Positions 55,390-64,000 of a stretch of 64,000 bases of DNA are shown here, one piece after another. The DNA is taken from positions 3,286,001 to 3,350,000 of the forward strand of contig PUFA01000084.1 of the NCBI GenBank assembly GCA_003508835.1, read 5' to 3'. The notes below the pieces were generated by a model. That model saw nothing but the letters and a program-made list of their open reading frames with translations, made no database searches and was not told where the DNA came from. The stretch's first letter is position 1. Each line of letters begins with the position of its first letter. This DNA is from Eonycteris spelaea (taxonomy: Eukaryota; Chordata; Mammalia; Chiroptera; Pteropodidae). The position numbers and the translations under genes were made by a program.

Positions 55390-56320
55390 CTTCCCTTAAT
55401 AGAGCAATGGCACTGATAACTTCATGCCTCTGATCTCCATCATCACTGGATATTCATGTTGTTTACTCCATCTCCTCATATGGCACTGCCCATCTCTAAT
55501 CTGATTTGATGTTATGCCCCTGGTACTCTCAGTCATTATTAAAATATCCTATATCACTGAACTCCCCTTCTACTTCTTCACTTTAATGGAAACCTGGCAT
55601 TTACCTGAGGATCCAGTTGCTGTCCTGTCTTAAATTGTAACTGGTTTTCCTTCTATACCCTTTTCCCATCTAAAATAGGTCCTTGAGGTAGAATTGAAGT
55701 ACTTTTTTCTCATTGCTTCTCATAAACCACTTTTCTTCCCTCCTTTTTCAAAACCCTTAGTGCCCCTGGAGCTTCTCATCAGACTATATTATCTACTACT
55801 GCTCTTTATTTCAATCATATAACAACCTTTCATTCTCCAGATTCTAGTAACTGGCTCACTCTTTTTTGTTCTATCTCCACTGCTGTAAATAAAATAAACC
55901 TACCAATAGCTACTGAAATCTCCATTTCAATTTTTCTCTTTTGTATTTCAAACTCATTTATTCTAATATGTACACCCCAACAATTATTTGGCTCCATCAA
56001 GATACTATCTTTTTTCACTGGGCAACAGTGTTTCTCATTCGCTTAGATCCTTACAACTAAGATATCATTATTTTTCAGTGTAATCGTAACCTTGCATACA
56101 TGCTCACCTCCCTGACCACTCTCTCTCACTTTATTACAAGTGCAACAAAACCCAAAACCTAATTAAATGTAAAACAATGATATTTTTGCATATCTATCCA
56201 GACAGCCAAATTCGATACCACACCCCTACACCAGCCAGCCCTACCTTAATTATACGACTACAGATTTCAAATGGGTTTTCAGTTTCACCTAACAATTGTA
56301 TTAAATTTTCCTAGACAATT
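55390..56320 (+). repeat. L2/CR1-clade LINE ORF relic, sense
   Basis: 'atggaaacctggcatttacc' and 'tgaggatccagttgctgtcc' match the L2 endonuclease coding region ('ETWLSPEDP...'). The C/T-rich text continues through 'actaactggctcac'-like stretches to 'catgctcacctccctgacca' and 'ctctctctcactttattaca', as in the later endonuclease part. All frames are broken. It could be L3 rather than L2. Confidence 0.5.
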
Positions 56321-57758
56321 TTCCTTTCCACTCACTGAGATGAATATTTCACACATTCTCCTCTTTGCATAAATACTCTCCTATTTTTCACATTCTTTCT
56401 CATTTCTGTCCATTCCACGTATGCTCTTTTGTGTAGCTTAAAGGGAAGAGGAACAAGAGTTTCTGTTTAACATAAAAGAGTTTGGAACTATGGGGAGAGA
56501 ACAAGCCTGCAGGTTGTTTTCGAGACTAGCTTGGAGACATAGTGATTCTCGACATAGTTTTGCTCTGAATAACTGTCTAAACTTGGGCAAGTCTTTACAC
56601 TTCTTATAATCTCTTTCTTCAACTCTAAATTTAGATATATGAATAGAAATTTTACTGGAATAATTTGTGAAAATAAATACATTTAAGCAGACATCTGAAA
56701 ATCATGTAAGTACTATGGCAATCTAGCCTATCAAATTCCTCATCCATTCACGTATTATGATGGTCGAGAACATGGGAAGGTTGGCAAGAGAGGGAAGCTG
56801 GCACCAAGAAAGTGGGAAATTTGGGAGGTGGTAGAAAAGATGAAGTTGGTCCTCTAAAACCTTAGTAGAATAAACCTTAGGTGTCATGCTACACAATTAT
56901 TGTTTGGATTAAAATCTACTAATATTACAAGATATCACAACACAATTTTCACATCTGTGATAGATACTGCAATTAGATGGCATTCTCATAGCTATTAATT
57001 GGCAAGAAGACTATTGTTAATGGCATGTCTTTTTATAGAGGAAGGTGATAAGGCAGCAAATAGCCCAAAGTAACAAAAACATAATGATCAAAACCTGAAA
57101 GATAAAACAAAGGAAGGCACTCTACTGTGTTTCCATAGTTTTAAATTGAAAAAAAGAAAAGTTACTATTAGAAGAATCAGTAACTGAGTGAGTGCCCAAG
57201 TTCAAGAATGGTCAGATAACCAGTATAGAGCTGTGCTAGTACATATAGCAGCTTCATAGAAATTCATAAAGCTGTCTGTCACCTCTGGGTAAAATTTAAA
57301 GTATTTTCTCTAACTGAGTTAAAAAGAATATCTTCTGCTTATGGACAAAGAGGACATTTTCTTGTTGTAGCTGTAACTATTTTCACACCCTTGTCCCCAG
57401 GGATGAGCAGCTTGACCAGTATGAGCACAGAGGGAATTTCAGCTTGCATTGGCCTGCCTTTGCTGGATATTCTTGTGCAGGACACTACACTTACCATAAG
57501 CAAGGCCCTATCAGCATGAGTCTGTTCATTTATGGCCATGTTAAGAAAAGATAAGAATATTTGAGATAAACCTTAACCTATGTAAGCAAATATGTCAAAG
57601 GATGACCAATTGCTTCTTCAGTTTTTTGTGTATCTATCAGAAATGGAATGCTGTCTACCTACAACAATATCATTGAGTTGGCATGTCTTATATTGTTAAA
57701 AATCGTGGAAGTTAATTTTACAATTAGAAACCATAGCCATAAATGATAAAAGAAAAAT
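56321..57758. other. Unassigned DNA
   Basis: No recognised repeat. A 66-codon ATG frame on the minus strand (57339-57539) has a fair start context and a GTAAGT within it but no known counterpart. Confidence 0.4.
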
Positions 57759-57759
57759 C

Positions 57760-58140
57760 TTTTCAGTGAAATTATCCTGGAACAACTGGATATCTATACG
57801 TGAAAAAAAAAGAAAAGAAAAGAAAAAAACTCATTGCCTACCTCACAATATATACAGAATTAATTCAAGAAGGATAATAGACCTAAACATAAAAGCCAAA
57901 GTCATAAGACTTCTCAGAAGAGAAAACACAGGAAAATATGAAATCTTAAGATATATAAATATTTCTTACATAGGACAGAGAAAGCATTAATCGTAAAGAA
58001 AATGGTCATTTTGGACCTGATCAAAATTTATGATGTTTGCTCATCAAATGATATCATTAAGAAATAAATAAGCAGGACACAGACTAGGGAAAAAATGTTT
58101 GCACACACATAACTGACAAAGAACTAGCATCCAAATCTTT
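57760..58140 (+). mobile_element. L1M ORF2 fragment, sense
   Basis: 'cctggaacaactggatatct', 'acagaattaattcaagaagg', 'ataatagacctaaacataaa' and 'catttggac'-type text follow ORF2 towards its C-terminal third. The frame 57766-57990 still reads WNNWISI...RINSRRIIDLNIKAKVIRLL, recognisable as L1 ORF2p. The fragment is truncated on both sides. Confidence 0.85.
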
Positions 58141-60740
58141 ATATCTGGATGTTCATCCACCTTATGTTAAATGCCTTAGTTTATTAAAAAAGGTTTTCAC
58201 ACCTTCTACCTTACTGGCATACTATCTAAAAGATTAAAGTTTGGGTCCTAAGCAAATTCCAAACCCAAGAGCTTCCAGCAGACTCATGATTTTTGAGCCT
58301 TTGAGAAACTATTTCTTTTATATTCTAAAAACTGCCAACACAAAAGCACTCTGGTTACTATCAACATGGAGGAAAGAACATATTGCAGTTCTAGCCTGGA
58401 ATTCTCCAAATGTCCACGTATGAATAACAGGTAGACTTTTGAAAGTTCAAGACTAACACAGCTTTCTGTAGCTCTTCGTTCCGGGTTTCTAGTTTATTTC
58501 TGCTTCTCAGGTAAAAGGTTTTTCTAGGCTCATTTGTCAGGCTTGTTTCTGCCTTGAATTCAGTTTCCTACCTCATGGCTCAGAAGAGATTTCAAAATAA
58601 ACCTTTATAAATAAATTTGTTGGTGCTCAATATGTGTTTGAATATCTGGTCTGTGAAGGTGCCATGTCTTCTAGTGCCAGGATATTTTCTATCCATCCTG
58701 ATCTCATATAAGTACCAAGACTGTGACAAAGAAGTCCTAAAAATAAGTAGAGGAATTCTATGACATTTGAGATATGTTAATTGCTATTGAACTATACAAC
58801 TCAGTGCTCTTTTCTGTTGTGAAATCCAGGTTTTATTAAACTGACCTAATCAATAGCAGTCTACTTTCAGAGGAGCTCAAATATAGTCCTGGGGGATGGG
58901 AACAATATGATCTACTGTATCCTTCACTGCAATTTCTGATGACTGAATGATCAGAGCACTCTGTGAGTGATAATTATAACAAATATACCAAGAGATCTTG
59001 CAACACTGGCTAGGAGTGCACACAGCAACTTAATCATTAGTGTCAACAATACTCCGAATGACTTTGCTACTTCTGTGTAGAATTTGGCATTTAGTACCTG
59101 CTAAGAATCCTATAAAATACAAATAGTTCTTACTACCTTACTTCCATAACTTTCTCATTTTAAAAGGCGACAAAGCCACAGTTTCAAAGTTGCAAGTGTC
59201 TTTCACTAACCAATTCTATTTGGTTCTTTGATTTAGATAATGAGAATTCAAATAGCACATGCAGGCAGTAAGGAATATGAATGTATCTGAATCTATTCAG
59301 TTGTTTGTTTATTTGTTTGTTTGTTTGTTTCATATAGCAAGTCAGAGAAAAAGGAATATTTTATAAATATATCAAACTCTTCTTTATTCTGATTTTGGAT
59401 CATGGGAGTTTGGATAACTAGAGGGGAAGGGTTTGTGACTTTATGCTAGTATTACTCTAAGGTATTTCAAAATTCAGCTTAACCCCAATTTCTCAGCAGG
59501 TGTATAGCTTCAAGGGCCCAAGTATTTATGATACAGTCTGAAATTGCAATCATCTCTTTAGCTCATAGTTTAATTGCACTGGAACATTCACTATCTTAAT
59601 AGAGTTATAAGCAGTGCACATGGATTATAAATTTATGTATATGGATTATGGTTTTACACATTGAGAAAGAAAAAGGCACAGATGGTTGGGCTCCATAAAC
59701 TACTTCATTAGTGTAACAAATACACACAGGTAACAATTCAGGCAAGTGGGAGTGAGAGAAAAGAAAGAGAGAAAATTTACAGATAAATTCATTGGATTGT
59801 GACAGTGCAGGAGAAAATTAGCTTCTGAACTCTCTACCACCACTCTGCTTATATTGTAGAAATCAAAGCATATCTTTCCTTGTTCCCATTCTTTCCTGGA
59901 TATATTATACTCAAGCCAGGGGTCAGTTACTAAGGACCCCAATGAAAGTATTTGTAAGCACACATTGCGAACACAAATCTTGAAGTTCACTGCAAATGAG
60001 TGTACTATTTCAAGTGCATGAGACACTCATAGTGTACTAGAATTTTCTCTTAACCTAAACACATATGATACTGACCTCATGAACTAGGGTAAGAGCCAGC
60101 TATTAGGAAGAAAGTTAGAAATAAATTTCTACTTTTATAGCCAGGAAGGCTGAGGCAAAAGAAGCTCAGAATGATGTAAAGATAACTTACAAACTGTTTG
60201 GTAGAGCCAAATTGCAATCGAATTTCACTATACCTCTGGCTAAAAAGAGAACTCTGTGGATTGATTAAATCCATTGTCTGAAAGTTGCCTGGGGTTACAA
60301 TTCATCTATAGAAAGACCCTGGTCAGAGAAGTAGAAATTCCTGCTCTTGAAATATCACAGACTGTAAGAGGTTCATTAATATTGAATTACTAAGAAAGTA
60401 GTCTCTTGGTTGCTTTATCTCCCCTATGGCAATCTGCATGTTTTATAATTGGGGAATTAAGAGATTGGGTGGTTTGTAGGTAAAGTGAACTGTCAGTGAA
60501 ACAGCAGTGGACTGTTAAGCCTAGGCTGACTTCTTGAGAACTCACAGTTCAAACTGAAGCCAAATATCTCACTGTGATGTTGGGCTGCCCTTGCAGAGGT
60601 GCTTAATGCTTGTTCAACTAAACAAGCTTAAAATTACGTCAGAGAAGATTCTCAGAGAAAGTTCATTTTCATAGCAATAGATTTCTACTTTCATATGCAC
60701 ATACATGTTAGTTTTATGTGAAAACACATAGCAGAGTCTA
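58141..60740. other. Unassigned DNA
   Basis: No recognised transposable element or gene. It contains a short (GTTT)n repeat at 59300-59330. The 108-codon minus frame at 59700-60026 has no known counterpart. Confidence 0.4.
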
Positions 60741-60744
60741 GCAT

Positions 60745-60786
60745 TCATTTATATTTTCTGTGCGTGTGTGTGTATGTGTGTGTGTA
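60745..60786. repeat. (TG)n short microsatellite
   Basis: Interrupted TG units around 'gcgtgtgtgtgtatgtgtgt'. Confidence 0.9.
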
Positions 60787-60794
60787 TTCACTGT

Positions 60795-61790
60795 CTATGA
60801 GACTCAAAGCCCTGCTTTATTCCCTGGAGATACAATAGCAAAAGACAATCCTTCTGGAAGTTATGCTGTAGTTGAGAAAACTGAAAATTAACAAATCAAA
60901 TGATATAGAAAGAATGTGATTTTAAGTAACAATCAGTGCTAGAAAGACAAAGCAGGAAAAAAGGTTCTAACAGGTAAAAGGCTTATCAAGGATGACCACA
61001 TATCAAGCTGACACACAGAGGGTTGAGCCATTAAATGTCTGGGAAAAGAACATTCTAGACAGGAGAAGTGGCATATGCAAACACCTTAAGATGAAAATGA
61101 GCCTGGTGTACTTGAGGACAATAGGAAGCCACTTTAGCAGGAGTAGATGAATGACAACATTTGTAGCAAATGAGTTTGGAGAGGTAAACAGAAAACAGAC
61201 CACACTGGATTTTGTTGTCCTTGGTATGCATTCTGACTGTTTTTAAAAGTGGGAAGAGCATGAGTAAATGGATGACCATGGGAATGACGTAAAGTGACTT
61301 ACTTACATGATCACCATGCTGCCATATGAGTATGGATTCTTTGGGGGCAAGGATGGACAAAACAAGATGAGTTAGAGGACTCTTAAAGTAGTTTGGATGA
61401 AAAGTGACGGTAGCTTGTGTGAGAATGATAGCTGAGGAGATGGTGAGAAGTGATGAAAATTCCACATATGAAAGGTAAACCAACAAGGCTGTTGATTGAT
61501 AGGCTGCAGTTCGTGAGAGAATAAAGATAAATTGAGGGTGGCTTATAAGTTTGGGGCCTAAGCCAATGGGGTATATTAATGTTATTGTTAAAATTGGGGG
61601 TACAAAGGAAAAATAGATTTGAAGTAAAGAGACATCAAAAGTTCTCTTTTGGACATGTTAATTTTTATGACTCTTAGAAATCCAAAAGAGAATAATGAAT
61701 AGGAAATTGAATGTATGTATGTAGAATTTGGAAGGTATTGAAATTAGGGAGAAAATTTGAGATAGTATTTAAAATTATATATTGTTATAG
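60795..61790 (-). mobile_element. L2 LINE 3' third, antisense
   Basis: A long ordered match to reversed L2: 'ccctggagatacaatagcaa', 'gattttaagtaacaatcagt', 'gaacattctagacaggagaa', 'tggcatatgcaaacacctta', 'gaagccactttagcaggagt', 'aagttctcttttggacatgt' and further. It ends where L1 copy C begins. It contains an open frame of ORF2. Confidence 0.88.
61055..61486 (-). pseudogene. L2 ORF2 C-terminal relic, still open for 143 codons
   Basis: The frame runs in the sense direction of the L2. It reads LLTISSAIILTQATVTFHPN followed by YFKSPLTHLVLSILAPKESI, which is recognisable as the L2 ORF2p region usually reading 'HLDYCNSLLTGLP...LAPIQSIL'. This is the region after the reverse transcriptase. For so old a family an uninterrupted stretch of this length is unusual, though chance is possible. 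No promoter or translation signal is seen. Confidence 0.75.
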
Positions 61791-62485
61791 GGGGAAAACA
61801 CATGGCTAAGTGAGAGACGTCCTCAGATGTCTCCCCTTGAAAAAACAATAAGCTGAACACCTAAAACTCAACAAGAAACACCCAAATGGTACACCAGCAC
61901 ATCTGAGCATGAGATCTGCGCATAAGAGCTACCTCAGGTCAGAACCCCAGGTGTCTGGCAGTATCCTGGGAGAAATAAAAAAGCTGCCTCTCGCAGCCTC
62001 TGGAGCTCCCTACAGGAGGAGGGGGAGGTGAGAAGGTGTGGCAACTTCCCTGAACAGCCCTGCCTGAAAGCGCTGCAAGTTCCACGCAGTCAGCGGCAGG
62101 GCCCAGTCATCAGGGCAAAAAAAGAGAAGTGGGATGAGACTACAGAGAAACAACAGTTGATTTTTACCAGCCACGATTGCAAAACTGAGGCTGAGCCACA
62201 GCACTCAACTCAAACCCAGGAACCCCTCCCCCTAAACCCTCCGAGACCCATCACCGCGGAGCCCCAGGGTCATCTGAGCAAACACTGCCGAGACTGTAGC
62301 TGACACTGAAAGGGAGTGAAACTGAGGGTAGCAAGCATAGCCAAGAGGCTTAGATGCCACCGATTGGAAACCAAAAGAAAAGCACCTTCTTTGCAACAGG
62401 CTAAAGAGAGATCTTTATATAATACATCTTTCTGGAAAAACAGCAGAATACATTCCATTAATTCCATTCCAGCAGAATTCCATTA

Positions 62486-63450
62486 ATGCCTAGGCAGAGA
62501 AAATGTCCATTAAAAACCATGAATAACCAAGGTGACAAGGCATCTCAGAAAGAAAGAGAAAAATCTCCAGAAAATAAACTTACAGACATAGAAATATGCA
62601 ACTTAAATGGTAGAAAATTTAGAATGGTACTTCTAAAAAACTCGGTGAGTTCCGAAATGAGTCATATCAACAATTTCAGGAATTGAAAAAAAAAAAAAAA
62701 CCTAGATGAGCTAAGGAGATTGAAACCCTCAAAAAGAACAGAATAGATCATCTGGAGATAAAACACACATGTGCACACGCACACACACACACACATACAC
62801 ACACACACACACTGTAAGAATTGAAAAATGAAATAGCAAGCTTGGGAATAGAGTCGACCAAATGGAGGAAAGGATCAGTGATATCAAAGACAAAAATCTA
62901 GAAATAAATCAGAAGGAAGAAGAGAGAAACTGAAGAATGAAAAATAATGAAAGAGAAATACGAGAACTAGCTGAACCATCAGGAGAGGAAACATAAGCAT
63001 ATTTGGCATTATTGAAGGCAAGGAAAAGGAGCAGGGACTAGAAAGCATTTTCAGACAAATAGTAGACAGGAATTCCCCAAATCTAAGGAATGACCTGGAG
63101 CTTGGATTCAAGAAGTCAACAGAACATCCAATTATCTCAACCTAAAAAGGCCTTCACCAAGACACATTGTATTAAAGTTATCAAAAATCAATGACAAAGA
63201 CAGAATCCTCAGGGCAGCCAGGGAGAAAAAACAGTAAGTTATAAAGGAAAACCCATTATATTATTGTCAGACTTCTGAGTGCAAACCTTACAAGTCAGAA
63301 AGAAATGGAATAATGTATCCAGCTAAGCTCTCCTTTAGATATGAAGGAGAAATTAAGACCTGTTCAGACATACAAAAATTGAGGGAATTCTCTGCTATGA
63401 GGTCTGCACTACAGGAAATACTGAAAGGGGCTAGCTCACCTAAAACAAAA
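62486..63450 (+). pseudogene. L1 ORF1 relic of copy C
   Basis: An ATG at 62486 opens MPRQRKCPLKTMNNQGDKAS and, further on, ENKLTDIEICNLNGRKFRMV, which is the L1 ORF1p N-terminal pattern. The frame stops at 62686 after 66 codons. ORF1 text then continues in other frames through the coiled-coil region, the RRM and the C-terminal domain. A CA microsatellite lies inside it at 62765-62814 and an A15 run at 62686-62700. It cannot make ORF1p. Confidence 0.88.
62765..62814. repeat. (CA)n microsatellite inside L1 ORF1
   Basis: CA units with TG, GC and TA interruptions, from 'cacacatgtgcacacgcaca' to 'cacacacacactg'. It has grown within the former coiled-coil coding region. Confidence 0.95.
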
Positions 63451-63701
63451 TGAAAAAAAAATAAAATAAAACACAATTAGGAGTAAAGTGACTATCAGGC
63501 AAATAGAAGCAGAGGAGTGCAATCCTTACTAAGAACAGGGCATTATAAGCTTAAATAATAAGAGAATTGCTATAGCAAGATAGTAATGAATGTGCAGCAT
63601 AAATAGGGACAAATGAGATAACAACAACTGAAAAGGAGAGGATTCAATGATCCAGATTAACAAAGGGGAATGGAAATAAGGCATGTGCACAAGAAAATGG
63701 A

Positions 63702-63746
63702 CGAATATATATATTCGACGAATATATGTATATATGTAAGTTATAT

Positions 63747-63806
<60 letters not shown>
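63702..63806. repeat. (TA)n tract with CGAATATATATATTCG palindrome
   Basis: A perfect 16-bp palindrome precedes mixed TATG/TA text and a pure TA run of about 26 units (63752-63805), all within the L1 spacer of copy C. Minus-strand isoleucine/tyrosine frames over it are artefacts. Confidence 0.95.
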
Positions 63807-63808
<2 letters not shown>

Positions 63809-64000
63809 ACCTATCCTTTTCATATTCGTAACCACACACCAAAGATTCAGAACTGAAGTATATAATGTAAAAGCTAGAAGAACCAGAGGGAAAACCCACA
63901 AAAGCCAACCAAAATAAAGAAAACAGAAACACAAGGACATGGAAACATTGGAAACACCAAGCTACCAGAAAGCAAAAGGTAAAGTGGCTATGAGAAGACC

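Larger units (their letters stand above)
61795..64000 (+). mobile_element. L1 copy C: 5'UTR, ORF1 and start of spacer, cut by window end
   Basis: It begins inside the L2 with 'gagagacgtcctcagatgtc' and a GC-richer 5'UTR to about 62480 ('ctacaggaggagggggaggt', 'ccatcaccgcggagccccag'). ORF1 runs 62486-63450 with breaks. The C-terminal RNA-binding part is clear at 63150-63440 ('agctctcctttagatatgaa', 'ggtctgcactacaggaaata'). The inter-ORF spacer ('cgtaaccacacaccaaagat') runs to the end of the window. Whether it carries the ORF2 deletion of copies A and B cannot be seen here. Confidence 0.9.

Noticed and set aside
57339..57539. 66-codon minus-strand ATG frame with an internal GTAAGT, resembling a first exon
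   Set aside because: No acceptor exon, conserved protein or promoter feature is recognised. A donor-like hexamer is common by chance.
1..64000. CRISPR array, bacterial operons, riboswitches
   Set aside because: The sequence is mammalian nuclear DNA. The tandem repeats present are microsatellites without spacers.
1..64000. tRNA or snRNA genes
   Set aside because: The only box-A/box-B-like text belongs to MIR elements. No cloverleaf or snRNA sequence was recognised.

Overview
This is AT-rich nuclear DNA of a placental mammal, from an intergenic desert or a very long intron. I found no protein-coding exon, tRNA, rRNA or other functional RNA gene that I can support. The window is a palimpsest of transposable elements of different ages, with microsatellites and stretches of single-copy-looking DNA between them. 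The evidence for a placental mammal is the mixture of MIR and L2 (ancient), MLT1 LTRs, hAT-Charlie (MER1, MER5) and Tigger elements, and several L1 layers including 5'UTR and ORF1 parts. I see no primate Alu, no rodent B1/B2 and no carnivore, horse or ruminant tRNA-SINE that I recognise. The L1 5' regions resemble what I recall from laurasiatherian L1s. That placement is an inference and is not firm. Family names come from recognition by eye, not from a search.

Layout. 1-9000: single-copy-like DNA with scattered MIR and L2 relics and two old L1 3' ends. 9300-10386: a plus-strand L1 with an internal deletion (copy A), ending in a TA/CA microsatellite. 11513-16560: an antisense L1 3' end, L2 and MIR relics, a 200-bp GAA/GAG purine tract, a poly(A)-tailed unidentified insert and a Tigger element inserted next to an L2 tail. 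16560-25500: mostly unassigned DNA. 25499-25721: a MER1-type element with its target duplication. 25730-38950: MIR/L2 relics and unassigned DNA. 39118-41250: three MLT1-family LTRs in one orientation, the middle one split by an L1 3' end. About 43950-49610: an old plus-strand L1 split by a younger minus-strand L1 (copy B, 45200-48130). 49880-53932: MIR and L2 relics, a MIR split by a Tigger-family element, and two ERV1-like LTRs, one carrying a perfect 34-bp hairpin. 55390-58140: relics of an L2/CR1-type ORF and an L1 ORF2. 60800-64000: an L2 3' half in reverse, into which a plus-strand L1 (copy C) has inserted; copy C runs off the window.

The most interesting observation is that L1 copies A and B lie on opposite strands about 36 kb apart and have different flanks. 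Even so, they share exactly the same internal deletion junction, which joins the start of ORF2 directly to its last part. Copy B has an almost complete 5'UTR and a full-length ORF1 relic. This points to a roughly 3-kb, RT-less, ORF1-bearing non-autonomous L1 subfamily that was copied in trans by full-length L1s.

No genes act together here in the usual sense. What interaction can be read is the order of insertion: MIR/L2 first, then old L1, MLT1 and DNA transposons, then the younger L1s.
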